This document shows, one piece after another, positions 44,115 to 58,375 of a stretch of DNA of 64,000 nt (positions are counted from its first letter, which is position 1; each line of letters begins with the position of its first letter). The translations under genes were made by a program, and so were the position numbers. The notes under the pieces were generated by a model. That model was not told the origin of the DNA, did no database searches, and was given only the letters and a program-made list of their open reading frames with translations. Location: NCBI GenBank assembly GCA_961205875.1, contig OY540822.1, positions 2,978,501 through 3,042,500 of the forward strand, read 5' to 3'. This stretch comes from Sialis fuliginosa. Lineage: Eukaryota; Arthropoda; Insecta; Megaloptera; Sialidae.

Positions 44115-45172
44115 TATGTCGGAGCGTGTATATTATTACATAAGATGGTGGCATCGCCACGTCTCACGCACTGTCACTAAGCTGCTCTCCTTTCGTCGTT
44201 CATCAATAAAACAAACACAAATCAACAATATTGTTTTTTTATCAACATTAATCACTCAGTTACAATTATAAAATCACACATTGCCTTTTCATTAACTTCA
44301 CAAGATCTTTAAATTATAGAAAATAACACTAATCGAATGTTTTTATAACAATTATAAATACACAGAATATTATGCGACTACCAAACACTGTAATTGCAAT
44401 TCAGGTGTGATGTAACACGTTTCAAGACACGATAACGTAGGTCGATTGCCAAACCAGAACTGATTACTGCCGTCTCTCCAAATTGACGGTCTCTTCTCTG
44501 CCCCTTCCAATCCAAGGTTAGTATATGTATAGGTTGCCTCATAACTTTTTGACCAATCAGCGGCTGCGTGTAATGACGTCACCCTGAGGAACCTTTAAAC
44601 GTTGTTTCATATATTAAGTTTTTTTTCAAATTATTTCGAATTTTTGGATATTTGTATTTAAAAAAAGTAAATATTATTGTTTATTACAGAAGCACAAATT
44701 ATTACATATAATATTTCTTCATAAAAACTTTCAAATGTGGTCAGAAATCAATGTTTAAAGAAAATACATTTGTTGGTTACACATAAAAAAACACTTGTTT
44801 AAAACTATAATTTATAATAATAAAATAATAAAAATTTAGATTTAAAACACAGTACACTATCAATATCAAATGAAAATATTTAAAAACAACTTACAATAAA
44901 TCAGCTTAACTAAAATAAAGAGTAAATATAGTTTGACAGCCATTTATAATGTCAAAGAAGTCCTCACGATGACGCGTTCTCCCCTCTCATGCCACTCCCC
45001 GCCAGAGCTATGAGGCAACCTATTACTTTACTAACCTTGCTTCCAATCGACCTCCCACTTAGCGTGTCTCCTGATCTGCTGACTGGTTATTGGTGCTGAC
45101 TTCTGATTGGTCTGCGTCATTTCCATGTATTTAGCGCCCATTTGAACTAAATAATTTCCGCGCGCCGACATA
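44115..45172. mobile_element. ~1.06-kb inverted-repeat element (TATGTCGG ends)
   Basis: The left end TATGTCGGAGCGTG matches the reverse complement of the right end (CGCGCGCCGACATA). TA lies outside both. Further inverted matches inside (ACACG..AACG..GGTCGATTG and TAGGTTGCCTCATA at 44530-44543 and 45009-45022) support a degenerate palindrome. No coding region. Confidence 0.55.
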
Positions 45173-45248
45173 TATAACAAAAACAAAAATGTACCTAGTC
45201 ATTAAATTTATATTTGCAATAAATGTGATATACCATGTAAGTAAAATA

Positions 45249-48200
45249 CACTCATCCAAACAATTAAAGGAACAAGAATTTAAACATTTTTTTTGGGTGT
45301 TTTTTGAAGTGCTGTATCTTTGTGAAAAATGGTCGTATCGAAATAAAACAAAAAGCATTTTAAAGCGTCAAGTTTCTAGTTTTGAGATTTTTTAGCATAA
45401 TTTTTTTTTGAGTTACGGTTATCGCGCAATCAAAAGAAATAGTGGGACACAAAAATTTTCCAATTTTTTAAATTTTTTTTAAGGGTCCTCGGGCTTGGGA
45501 AATTTTTTTTCAGTTAAACCAATGCGTTGGTCAGTTAACTTGTTTATTCAGCTTTAATTTGATTTTTTTTTGGTCTGTCTCAATTTTTTTTCGCCGAGAT
45601 ATCTGCCTTTAAATGAAAAATGATTCTTTTGTCTTCGATCATCAATATATCAGCAACTAATGATTAAACAGTAAATTTAAGGGCAGTTTTAAAAACTTGA
45701 ATAAATTTTCTACAAGAGGCTTTCATGACTTTATTAGAAAAAAAATTTTTTTTACCCTCACCATTAGTGTGAAAAAGTACAAAAAATGACCTTTTATGTT
45801 CTTTTAGTAAATCTATCGCTTCTTTACAAATATTGATGGGAAGATTAATGTTGCCAGGTGATTTTACAGCTTAATGTACCTCAAATAGCTCTGTAAATTT
45901 TTAAATTGATCCATCGAACCGTTTTTCCGAACCGACTGATCAAATTTTGCTTGCGTATTAATTCGATTCCAGCATGCGAGACAAAATTATTTTACAATTT
46001 CGTACGGTTCTCGCTGCGAAAGAATTAATTAATGCAATTAATTCAAGATGAGTAAAATTATGGTACGCAAAAGCCGAATCGAGTCAAAAATGAGTCAGTA
46101 TTGTTTCTTGAAATGTTTTAAAAATTTTGAAAAAAAAATTCAAAATTTAAAAAAAAATTATTTTTTTTAATTTTTTGGAATTTTTTTTCTCCATTTCAAA
46201 TCTAACAAGTAACTAATGCAAAACTGTAAATAAAATCAAAAATCGTTTTCTACATTTGATCAATCGGTCCGGAAAAACGGTTCGATGGATCAATTTAAAA
46301 ATTTACAGGGCTGTTGGAGGTACAGTCGCCTGTAGAACTCGTCTGGCACCCTAAAGGCCATAATCGCTTACAACAGATTTCAAATTTAAAGACAAACATC
46401 ATAGGTTATCTTTTTCTAGGGCGGAGCTTACACTTACAGTTATAACATTTTAAATAAAAACAATAAATATACGTCCATTTCAAATAATCATTTATTATTA
46501 CAAATTTTGCTTTTGTTACCTAATTTCTTATATTTATTATAGTTATTTACTTGTAATATATTTTATTGTAGTATATATTAAATCTAATATGTATCTACAA
46601 TTTATATTGGATTTGGATATTATTTTATACATTTTAACAATTTTTTGCTATTACATTTTACGTTTTACACATCATATTTTTCGAGATAAGCGGTAAAAGA
46701 TACAAAAATAAGCTTTTTTTATGTAGGTAGAGTTAATTAATTAATTGTATAAACAATCAATTTTTATAAAAATTGTGTAGTGTATAATATACAATAAAAT
46801 AACTCAAAAACTACTGAACCGATTTTAATGCGGCTTTCACCAATAGATAAATAATTGTTCGGAGTAGGTTTTTGGCTATTATTTTTTTAATGTTGCTGGT
46901 TCTACGAACCAACTGTATTTGTTTATAATAAAAAAAAACTCAACAATAAGATTTCAATGCCACTATTTGCCATACTGATAAATTTTACTTTTTTATGGCG
47001 ACAATCGATTATATGGAAACACATACAAACAGTTTTACAAAAATAAAAGCATGATTCCATTATTAATAATTTAATTAAACAAAACAAATATCAGGTCCTA
47101 ATTTCCAGTTAATGTTCTGTACTACAAAATGTTTATTTTCCAGAGATATCAACTTAAATAACGTTAAACTTTATTAGTTATTACAGCTTAAAAGAGTGTG
47201 TTTTCAGCCATTTTAATCAGCGTAACGGATAAACAAATGATTTTTTAAATTTTTTTCAAAATTTAACATTCAATTTTTTTTGTATAATACTTATTTAGAC
47301 CGCTATTTACCAAAAATCAAAAAATCTTAAGAATTTTGCAAATGAACCATAACTCCTGTCGCGGACAACCAAAATCGGAGCTAACTTAGGGTATTATCAT
47401 ATATTAAACACATGTTTAATATATGGTATTATTCTACACCATATTTGTAACAAATGCTCTTAGTATTAAAACTGTACCTACTCAAAAATAATTTTCTTTA
47501 GCCTCCACAGCCTGAACTATAAAAGTTTTAGAGAACATTATTTTCTATAATTTATGTTCTTTTATGAATTGACCAAAAATAATAATTTAGTTTTTATTTA
47601 AAATTAATTTTAATAATATGAAGTATGAAGTCTATATAGTTATTTATGAAAATAAAATCATTTATTATTATAACTGTCAATTAAATAGATGTATAGAAAT
47701 AATAATATCTAAAACGTGCCAAACTGTTGAAATATTAAATAAATAAGAAGCCATTAACAAAACAACATTTTTTTAGACATAAAAATTATTATACAGATTT
47801 ATAATAAAAACATTTGAAATAAATTCACAGAATAGAATTAAAATATATATCGAACATTAACAAAAACAACAATTAATGTAATGTAGTTTATATTCAATTT
47901 CTTAGCAGAAAGTATTAACTAATGTAATTTTCATCAGTACGTGATGTATAAGAAAGTCTTGTGTCAACCAGGGCAGTTTATTTTAATAATATTTTGCGTT
48001 TCTTGTAATATAAATATAAACAATAAAATCATTACCTTTGCAACAACACATGCGTTAATTTTAACCCACTCGTAGGTATACATATTTAAGAAAATATAAA
48101 AATTTCAAATTCCTTTTTTATAGTCATTAGGCATTATAATTATTTTATAAATAGTTTAAAATAAAAAAATTTTTAAGTTACATTTAAAAAGGTATTTTTT

Positions 48201-49554
48201 AACGACTACAGATCGGCACATAGCCATCAAGTCGAAAATAATCAGAATGGATTCAGAGAAGGTTAAAATGGATATTGCCATCAAAATCCGAAATTGAAAA
48301 AAATGGTTTAACAATACTAACTTCAAATTTGAGAAGGGGGTAGACAAAACAAGTTTTGCAGTTCGAAGTAAAAGAATTCTAGTATACTAAATTCATTTTT
48401 TTTTATTTGATTTGCTATAGTTTTACATATATTGTTTCTTATGGGGTATGACCCCTATGATCCCACCCCCTTTATTTAAATTGCTTTAAATTTATAAGTT
48501 TTTTTAAGGGGAGCATAAAATTAAACGAATATTCTTCGCCTTTCAGTGGGGGGAGGGGGCTTACATACTTCTACCCCCCTTCAAAACGTTTTAATCTTCA
48601 CCTTATCCATATTAATGAGACATATAAGTTTATATCAAGTTTAATATATTTAAATACTAAAATTCGGAATATCAAATATTTATTGCCACAAAATTTACTT
48701 ATACAATTTTCAATAGATTTCATAATAATTTAATTGCACAAATATATATGAGTACTATAAACAAAGAGTAGTTCTTTATCTAGCAAATGAATTTAAAAAT
48801 ATCTGTCTTTGTTTGATACATGGGGAAATGATTTAAATATTATAATAATCAAATGGGAGGAGCCTACTAAATTTGTGATAAACGAAAATGAATACAAACT
48901 GCAAGACCATTAATGCAGGTGACTGTACATTAAGCTGTAAAATAACCTGGCAACATTAATCTTCCCATCAATATTTGTAAAGTAGCGATAGATTTACTAA
49001 AAGAACATAAAAGGTCATTTTTTTGTACTTTTTCACACTAATGGTGAGAGTAAAAAAAAACTTTTTTCTAATAAAGTCATGAAAGGGTCTTGTAGGAAAT
49101 TTATTCAAGTTTTTAAAACTGCCCTTAAATTTACTGTTTAATTATTAGTTGCTGATATATTGATGATCAAAGACAAAAGAATCATTTTTCATTTAAAGGC
49201 AGATATCTCGGCGAAAAAAAATTGAGAGAGACCAAAAAAAAAGCAAATTAAAGCTGAATAAACAAGTTAACTGACCAATGCATTGGTTTAACTGAAAAAA
49301 AATTTTCCAAGCCCGAGGACCCTTAAAAAAAATTTAAAAAATTGGAAAATTTTTGTGTCCCACTATTTCTTTTGATTGCGCGATAACCGTAACTCAAAAA
49401 AAATTATGCTAAAAATCTCAAAACTAGAAACTTGACGCTTTAAAATGTTTTTTGTTTTATTTCGATACGACTATTTTTCACAAAGATATAGCACTTCAAA
49501 AAACACCCAAAAAAAATGTTTAAATTCTTGTTCCTTTAATTGTTTGGATGAGTA
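45249..49554. mobile_element. Palindromic element, CACTCATCC family, copy 1 (interrupted)
   Basis: The left end CACTCATCCAAACAATTAAA is mirrored at the right end by its reverse complement with one change; TA flanks both sides (45247-45248 and 49555-49556). Net about 1.7 kb after removing an R element at 46323-48925. It is about as long as the intact copy at 54479-56244. No coding region. Confidence 0.85.
46323..48925. mobile_element. R element copy 2
   Basis: A 2.60-kb TA-flanked copy (46321-46322 and 48926-48927) with ends CAGTCGCCTGTAGA and TGCAGGTGACTG. The empty site GGAGGTACATTAAGC at about 55629 in the sister palindrome confirms the TA duplication. It has the same short unconserved frames as the other copies, plus an extra segment around 47550-47880 not in copy 1. 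Confidence 0.87.
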
Positions 49555-49805
49555 TAGATAATAGTTTTTAAGCATTCAATTATATTATGTTTGTTAATTT
49601 TAGCTGTAAATTATATGTAATTACAAATGATATGGCACTGAAGATGGAATGATGTTAAGATTCCGAAAAGAATAATAAAGCGCTAATTTTTATGCTTCTA
49701 CTTCAATTATAAAAAAAAAATTCTACTGACCTTACAATCCCAATATAAATAAAATCATCAAAATATTAAAAATGGTCATTTATCTAAACAAAAAATATAT
49801 ATATA

Positions 49806-50674
49806 CAGGGTGAGTTATTTTAATTGACCATTCAAAATAAATCGCGCGGGAAGCGCGATCGAGACAAACTCTTCGGCAAAAGTTGTAGGGTTCGAAGGGG
49901 GACATCCAATGGTGACCTTGGATTTGACTTTAAACGTGACCTTGAAGGTCATTTGGAGGTAAACTTTGGTTTTTTAAATGGGAACCTATAGTTTTTATTT
50001 AGTAATATTATGCTACGTGGAAAAACACGAAACTTTCATTGTAAACTTTTTTTTGAATAACCCAAGCTTTCCAAGGTATCTAACAAATTAATTCGAGATT
50101 TTGAACTTTTAAGATTTTTTTACTCAGAAACCACAAACTTTAGAAAAAAAGTACAAGATACACAAAATATTTATTTTGGTCTAATAAAGCTTAGAGAATT
50201 ATTTAAAAAATTTAAAAATCTTTTTAAAACTTTTTCTATTTATTTTATTTTAGCAAAAACAAAAAAAAATACGAAATGTTAAAAAATTCTAGAATAATTC
50301 TACAAGTTTCATTAGACTAAACTAAACATTTTTTGTATCTTGTACTTTTTTTCTAAAGTTTATGGTTTCTGAGTAAAAAATTCTTGAAAGTTCAAAATCT
50401 CGAATTATTTTGTTAGATATTTAGGAAAGCTTGGGTTGTTTAAAAAAAAGTTTTCAATAAAAGATTCGTGTTTTTTCACGTAGATTACTAAATAAAAACT
50501 ATAGGTTCCCATTTAAAAAACCAAAGTTGACCTTCAAGATTACGTTTAAGGTCAAATCCAAGGTCACCATTGGATGTCCCCTTTTGAACCCTACAACTTT
50601 TGTCCGAAGAGTTTTTCTCGATCGCGCTTCCCGCGCGAGTTATTTCGAGTGGTCAATTAAAATGACTTATCCTG
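49806..50674. mobile_element. 0.87-kb palindromic MITE with TA duplication
   Basis: Starts CAGGGTGAGTTATTTTAATT and ends with an inverted match ending …TTATCCTG; TA flanks both sides. The arms span about 350-400 bp each, including CGCGCGGGAAGCGCGATCG. Not coding. Confidence 0.87.
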
Positions 50675-50676
50675 TA

Positions 50677-50794
50677 TATGTACATATATAAATAAAAAAT
50701 ATATAATAATATCTATCAAAAATATGTATAAAAATATCTAAACAAAAAATATATAAATAAATATATATATAATATATACATATATATTATTATG
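50677..50794. repeat. AT-rich microsatellite-like spacer
   Basis: ATATAT-type runs between two TA-flanked elements. Confidence 0.6.
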
Positions 50795-50796
50795 TA

Positions 50797-53324
50797 CAGT
50801 CACCTGCAGATCTCGTCTGGCACTCTAAAGGCCATAATCGCTTACAAAAGATTTCAAATTTAAAGACAAACATCATCGGTTATCTTTTTCTAGGGCGGAG
50901 CTTACACTTACAGTTATAACATTTTAAATAAAAACAATAAATATACTTCCATTTCAAATAATGATTTATTATTACAAATTTTGCTTTTGTTACCTAATTT
51001 CTTATATTTATTATAGTTATTTACTTATGTATATTTTAAATCTAATATGTATGTATCTACAATTTATATTGGATTTGAATATTATTTTATACATTTTAAC
51101 AATTAAATATTAATATATTATTTTTTGCTATTACATTTTACGTTTTACACATCATATTTTTCGAGATAAGCGGTAAAAGATACAAAAATAACCTAGGTAG
51201 AGTTAATTAATTAATTGTATAAACAATCAATTTTTATAAAAATTGTGTAGTGTGTAATATACAATAAAATAACTCTAAAACTACTGAACCGATTTTAATG
51301 CGGCTTTCACCAATAGATAAATAATTGTTCGGAGCAGTTTTTTGGCTATTATTTTTTTAATGTTGCTGGTTCTATAAAACAACTGTATTTGTTTATAATA
51401 AAAAAAACTCAACAATAAGATTTCAATGCCACTATTTGCCATATTGGTAAATTTTACTTTTTTATGGCGACAATCGATTATATAAGTCTTTGGAAACACA
51501 TACAAACAGTTTTACAAAAATAAAGGTTTTGCAAAAAATTGTATTGTGAATCATAAAGAAGCATGATTCCATTTTTAATAATTTAATTAAACAAAAACAA
51601 TTGAAGATATCAGGTCCTAATTTTCAGTTAATGTTCTTACTACAAAATGTTTATTTTCCAGGGATATCAACTTAAAAAACGTTAAACTTTATTAGCTATT
51701 ACAGCTTAAAAGAGTGTGTTTTCAGCCATTTTTATCAGCGTAACGGATAAACAAATGATTTTTTTTTAAATTTCAAAATTTTACATGAAATTTTTTTTGT
51801 ATAGGTAATACTTATTTAGACCGCTATTTACCAAAAATCAGAAAATCTTAAGAATTTTGCAAATGAACCATGGATAACTCCTGTCGCGGACAACCAAAAT
51901 CGGATCAAACTTAGGCTATTATTCTACACTTGTAACAAATGCTGTTAGTATTAAAACTGTACCCAAAAATAATCTGTTTTAGCCTCCACAGCCTGGTCTA
52001 TTACAGTTGTAGAGAACATTATTTTCTACATATAATTTATGTTCTATTCTTTTTTTGTATCTTTTATGAATTGACTAAAAATAATAATTTAGTTTTATTT
52101 AAAATTAACTTTAATAATATGAAATCTATATAGTTATCTATGAAAATAAAATCATTTATTGCTTCCACGCAATATCGAAGATACGAGAAACTATGTGATC
52201 GTTTCAGATTGAGACAAAAAAAAACTTCTCCAATTTCAAAATTTTAAATTGATTTATCCGTTTCACGTCAAGACAAACACTTTTCATTCCGTGTCTGTTT
52301 GTCTGTCCGTCCGTCCGTCCGTCCGTCTGTCCCCTGAATCCTTGTCACACGCATAACTCATGAACCACTGAACCGATATTATTGAAACTTGGTCGGATGG
52401 TTGGGTTTGGTTTGAGGACGGTCCCATTTAAAAATCATCAAAATCGTAAGTAAGGGGGAGGGGTGACACCCCAAAATATTTCTTTTTTCAAGATATCTCA
52501 AGAACGGCACATGTTACGAGAAAATTTTATAGAATATTTTTTTTAGAGCATTAAATTTCCTATAATATGGGTCTACAATGTTTGTTGTAAAATATTCCCT
52601 TACAAAGATTTATCTCAATTTATTTTAAAAATTCGTGTTTTGTTTTTCTAAATTGATATTTGATTGGATATATTAAATGTCATTCTGACGTTTTAAATGT
52701 CATTTTGGCGTTTTAAATGTCACTTTGACGTTTTAAATGTCATTTTGACATTTGCATAAATTTAGATTTAGATTGAAATTGTCAAAAAATTAAAAATATA
52801 TGAAAAATTGCTATAGTTTTACATATGTTGTTTCTTATGGAGTATGACCCCTATGATCCCACCCCCTTTATTTAAATTACTTTAAATTTATAAGTTTTTT
52901 TAAGGGGAGCATAACATTAAACGAATATCATTCGCCGTTCAGTGGGGTGGGGCTTACATACTCCTACCCCCCTTCAAAACGTTTTAATCTTCACCTTATC
53001 CATATTAATGAGACATATAATTTTATATCAAGTTTAATATATTTAAATACTAAAATTCGGAATATCAAATATTTATTGCCACAAAATTTACTTATACAAT
53101 TTTCTATAGATTACATAATAATTTAATTTTAATCGCACAAATATATATGAGTACTATAAACGAAGAGTAGTTCTTTATCTAGCAAATTAATTTCAAAATA
53201 TCTGTCTTTGTTTGATTCATGGAGAAATGATTTAAATATTATAATAATCAAATGGGAGGAGCCTACTTAGTTTGTGATAAACGAAAATGAATACAAATTG
53301 CAAGACCATTAATGCAGGTGACTG
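50797..53324. mobile_element. R element copy 3
   Basis: A 2.53-kb copy with the most complete inverted ends, CAGTCACCTGCA and TGCAGGTGACTG, flanked by TA (50795-50796 and 53325-53326). At about 52160-52800 it carries sequence absent from copies 1 and 2, with a GTCCGTCCGTCCGTCC microsatellite near 52300-52330 and a short run of TTTTAAATGTCA units of about 21 bp at 52675-52755. Confidence 0.87.
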
Positions 53325-53365
53325 TACATATACATATAGCCCAATCAAATTGTATATTTGTTCTG

Positions 53366-54466
53366 CATTGTTCTACAGAGTCATTTTTTTTATTTTAAAT
53401 TGTTGGGGGGTGTGTTCTGAGTATTACATTAAGTTGGCGCGGTCTATGACCTTGAGCGTTGTCCGCTATAAGCGCAAAAACTTTAAACGTAATTATTTCG
53501 TAAATCGTTCATCCTACGATAAAATTTATTACCACCTTTTTTGTTCAACAGACTTAAATTTGTTCACAGATCTAACTGTCTACCATCAATTGGTAACGAG
53601 ATATAATGCAAGGAAGTTAACAAAAAACGATTTTTTGCATTTATTTCGTAAATAAGCGATTATATTGAAAAAACTTAAATGGCAATCTTTTGGAACTATC
53701 AATTTTCAATATTTTTTCTTCCAACCATCATTTCAGAAAACTTATAGTTTGCCAGTTATAGCCCGCGAAACATTGCAAAAAAACATTTTTTCGTTATATT
53801 TCAAAAACCATAATGCAACCTTCAAAATTTGTAATGACAAATGTGTAGATAACAAAATTCTATATATTTTTTGTTAAAAAAAATTTTTTTTTTGTTTGTT
53901 AATAAACAAAACAAACAAAAATTTCAAACAAACAAAATTTTTTTTTTCAAACAAAACAAGTATAGAATTTTGTTATCTACACTTTTGTCATTACATATTT
54001 TGAAGGTTGCATTATGGTTTTTGAAATATAACGAAAAAATGTTTTTTTGCATTGCTTCGCGGGCTATAACTGGCAAACCATGAGTTTTCAGAAATAATGG
54101 CTGTAAGAAAAAATATTGCAAATTGATAGTTCTAAAAGATTGCCATTTAAGTTTTTTCAATATAATCGCTTCTTTACGAAATAAATGCAAAAATCGTTTT
54201 TTGTTAACTTCCTTGCATTATATCTCGTTACCAATTGATGGTAGACAGTTAGACCTGTAAACAAATTTGTAGATTCAAGTCTGTTGAACAAAAAAGATGG
54301 TAATAAATTTTATCGTAGGATGAACGATTTACGAGATAATTACGTTTAAAGTTTTCGCGCTTATAGCGGACAACGCTCAAGGTCATAGATCGCGCCAACT
54401 TAATGTAATACTCAGAACACACCCCCCAACAATTTGAAATAAAAAAAATGACTCTGTAGAACAATG
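53366..54466. mobile_element. 1.10-kb palindromic element
   Basis: CATTGTTCTACAGAGTCATT at the left is mirrored at the right. Long frames on both strands (122, 78 and 88 aa) repeat through symmetry. TA occurs at CTACAGAG/CTCTGTAG, but the inverted match extends about eight bases beyond it, so exact ends are uncertain. Confidence 0.8.
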
Positions 54467-54478
54467 TCTTACGAACTA

Positions 54479-56244
54479 CACTCATCCAAACAATTAAAGG
54501 AACAAGAATTTAAACATTTTTTTTGGGTGTTTTTTGAAGTGCTGTATCTTTGTGAAAAATGGTCGTATCGAAATAAAACAAAAAGCATTTTAAAGCTTCA
54601 AATTTCTAGTTTTGAGATCTTTTAGCATAATTTTTTTTGAGTTACGGTTATCGCGCAATCAAAAGAAATAGTAGGACACAAAAATTTTCCAATTTTTAAA
54701 ATTTTTTTTAAGAGTCCTCGGGCTTGGGAAATTTTTTTTCAGTTAAATCAATGCATTGGTCAGTTAACTTGTTTATTCAGCTTTAATTTGATTTTTTTTT
54801 GGTCTCTCTCAATTTTTTTTCGCCGAGATATCTGCCTTTAAATGAAAAATGATTCTTTTGTCTTCGATCATCAATATATCAGCAACTAATGATTAAACAG
54901 TAAATTTAAGGTCAGTTTTAAAAACTTGAATAAATTTCCTACAAGACCCTTTCATGACTTTATTAGAAAAAAAATTTTTTTTACCCTCACCGTTAGTGTG
55001 AAAAAGTACGAAAAAATTACCTTTTATGTTCTTTTAGTAAATCTATCGCTACTTTTCAAATATTGATGGGAAGATTAATGTTGCCAGGTGATTTTACAGC
55101 TTAATGTACCTCCAACAGCCCTGTAAATTTTTAAATTGATCCATCGAACCGTTTTTCCGAACCGACTGATCAAATTTTGCTTGCGTATTAATTCGATTCC
55201 AGCATGCGAGACAAAATTATTTTACAATTTCGTACGGTTCCCGCTGCGAAAGAATTAATTAATGCAATTAATTCAAGATGAGTAAAATTATGGTACGCAA
55301 AAGCCGAATCGAGTCAAAAATGAGTCAGTATTGTTTCTTGAAATGTTTTAAAAACTTTGAAAAAAAAATTCAATATTTAAAAAAAAATTTTTTTTTTTAA
55401 TTTTTTGGAATTTTTTTTCTCCATTTCAAATTTAACAAGTAACTAATGCAAAACTGTAAATAAAATCAAAAATCGAAAATCGTTTTCTACATTTTGATGA
55501 TGATTACACAATGTTATCTTCCAGTCTGTTACACAATACACATGTTCCTTTAATTGTTTTGTAAAACTTTGATCAATCGGTCCGGAAAAACGGTTCGATG
55601 GATCAATTTAAAAATTTACAGGGCTATTGGAGGTACATTAAGCTGTAAAATCACCTGGCAACATTAATCTTCCCATCAATATTTGTAAAGTAGCGATAGA
55701 TTTACTAAAAGAACATAAAAGGTCATTTTTTTGTACTTTTTCACACTAATGGTGAGGGTAAAAAAAAAAATTTTCTAATAAAGTCATGAAAGGGTCTTGT
55801 AGGATATTTATTCAAGTTTTTAAAACTGATCTTAAATTTACTGTTTAATCATTAGTTGCTGATATATTGATGATCGAAGACAAAAGAATCATTTTTCATT
55901 TAAAGGCAGATATCTCGGCGAAAAAAAATTGAGAGAGACCAAAAAAAAAGCAAATTAAAGCTGAATAAACAAGTTAACTGACAAATGCATTGGTTTAACT
56001 GAAAAAAAATTTCCCAAGCCCGAGGACCCTTAAAAAAATTTAAAAAATTGGAAAATTTTTGTGTCCCACTATTTCTTTTGATTGCGCGATAACCGTAACT
56101 AAAAAAAAATTATGCTAAAAAATCTCAAAACTAGAAATTTGAAGCTTTATTTCGATACGACCATTTTTCACAAAGATACAGCACTTCAAAAAACACCCAA
56201 AAAAAATGTTTAAATTCTTGTTCCTTTAATTGTTTGGATGAGTG
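54479..56244. mobile_element. Palindromic element, CACTCATCC family, copy 2 (intact)
   Basis: A 1.77-kb uninterrupted copy, TA on both sides (54477-54478 and 56245-56246). The arms are nearly perfect for about 700-800 bp. Its centre, around 55380-55600, contains an ACACAATACACATG-type stretch lacking from copy 1. Confidence 0.92.
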
Positions 56245-56290
56245 TACTTTATTTTGATAATTAATTTTGATAATAATTTTTTAATATATG

Positions 56291-57381
56291 CACGGTGTTC
56301 AAATGACGACTTTAAATAAAATGTTCTTGCAGCCGAAATTTTTTTCATTGGGATTATTCTTGGATGTGTTCCGAATGTTTTTCTATAAAAATTGAAAAAA
56401 TCCATTGGGCAGTTTTTAAAAAAAAATTGAAAAACATTTTTTTAGAAAATTTTTCAACATAAATTAATACATAAACAACAAAAATTATCACTGTTTCATT
56501 TAATAGGGTAGATAGCAAAATAGTCACTTTGGGTATTATTTAGATAAATTTATAACGGGAAAACTGTAAGACCCAGGTCCAAACTTGGTACAGTGAATTT
56601 GTAGGTAGCATTATGACACACCAAAATAATAATAAAAAATACCACATATTATAGGTACTTTTGGGGAAAAATGTAATTTTCATATAAATTTTCAAAAAAA
56701 TAAATATATTTTTTGGCTTTGATGACCCATAATTCTGAACCGGAAACACTAATAGCAATAACTCTAATAATGAAAAATACGTTAGTTAATTACCTATGAA
56801 ACTGACTCATTTTGGTTGCTCTAGTTACGTTACTTTGAAAGTTATGAGATAATCTTTGTTTGTAAGTACTACTCTGAAGGATGTTTTTAAACACCTGTAC
56901 CTCAGAGGGTGTTGAAGATAGACCCCACCTTCCCTTACAATTTTTTACTCGCAATGAGCCAAGGAATCAGCTCTTAAAATATCTGTATCCCAAACCGGAC
57001 CATCCTGTATATATTCTTAAAAATATGTTTAGTACAGCTGTCATTTATAATAGAACTGATGGTGCGATTCACAGTATGGACAATAATGGACATTCACAGT
57101 GTGGAATGTCTACTGTATTTTTTTTGCGTTGTCTCTCTCTACATATATATTAATGAAAAAATATATATATATACTTCTGTATTTAGTTATTCATACAGTA
57201 TGTATTAATTTATGTTGAAAAATTTTCTAAAAAAATGTTTTTCAATTTTTTTTTAAAAACTGCCCAATGGATTTTTTCAAGTTTTATAGAAAAACATTCG
57301 GAACACATCCAAGAATAATCCCAATGAAAAAAATTTCGGCTGCAAGAACATTTTATTTAAAGTCGTCATTTGAACACCGTG
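56291..57381. mobile_element. 1.09-kb inverted-repeat element (CACGGTGTTC ends)
   Basis: CACGGTGTTCAAATGACGAC at the left is mirrored at the right; TATG occurs outside both ends (56287-56290 and 57382-57385), a possible 4-bp duplication, though TA alone is also possible. The arms are about 200 bp. The 90-aa frame at 56881-57153 lies in the non-repeated centre, has no recognisable domain, and is not called. Confidence 0.75.
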
Positions 57382-58375
57382 TATGTATATGAGCATTTCC
57401 AGTAGTTTTTAAAAAAAACAGGGCGCACGTATGTCACCGATTTTGCTCCCAATTTTTTTTCTCAAAGTACATATCAAAAAAACTTGTTTCCCAAAATTTT
57501 TTCCCCCGCCCCCTTTTTTGGCCGAATTACGATTTTTTAAACTTTTGAAATCGAGCGAAATTAGACTTTTTTCGATTGTACCTTATTTTTTAAAATGTCC
57601 CTTATTATGCATGTTATAGGGCTCATTTTCTTTGTTTTTTGTTGATCTTTCATTTGAAATCGGTTTCAGAGCCGAATATTCAATTTCGGCCGAATGCGGT
57701 ACCAAAACATTAAGTTTGATTTTTTGTAAAAATAGTCGATTTTGAAATTGTCGCCAAATATTTTGGTTTCAACCAAAATACTTCCGATACAGGTCACTTT
57801 ATTCTATTTTTTATGTAGTTTCCAAATATTTATAGATTTTTGACCAAATTAAAACAAGTTTGTTTTAAGATGTCTTATTTTCCAAAAAGCGCTATATTCA
57901 CACCATCAGAGCTGTTCCGAGTACAAACAAAAAAAAAAGCCGAGCGAGCGCAAGCGAGTCAGTCTTAGAAATGAGTACATACCTATTAAACAACGAAGTT
58001 ATGAGACACTATTACATTTAAAGTTGTTATTAAATAAATTAGGAATCGATGTACAAAGTTTTTATTTATTTGTAGGTTTTGTAATTAATCTAAAAAAAAT
58101 TAACTTATGTAGATTTGTAGGGAATTTCATAACGAATTAAGTGGTATATTTTTTATTCGATTACCAGGAGCCCCGATATTTCAGAAACACTGAAAATTAT
58201 TGTAAATTCTTATCTTTAATACACGAGTAATTAGGTGTTTTATAAAAATTATATCTCACTTAGGAGCTCAGTATGAAAAAATGTTTTTTGAGGGTTGTTT
58301 TAGGGATAAAGGAAGGAAACTTTTGCCAAAATTTGGTGTAATTTGGAGTATAGAGAAAAAAGTTTTAATGGTGTG

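Noticed and set aside
53287-54485. Frames of 122, 70, 88 and 78 aa
   Set aside because: They are symmetric copies of each other across the palindrome at 53366-54466.
56881-57153. 90-aa frame in the CACGGTGTTC element
   Set aside because: Single short frame in the centre of a non-autonomous repeat, no recognisable domain; kept only as a note.
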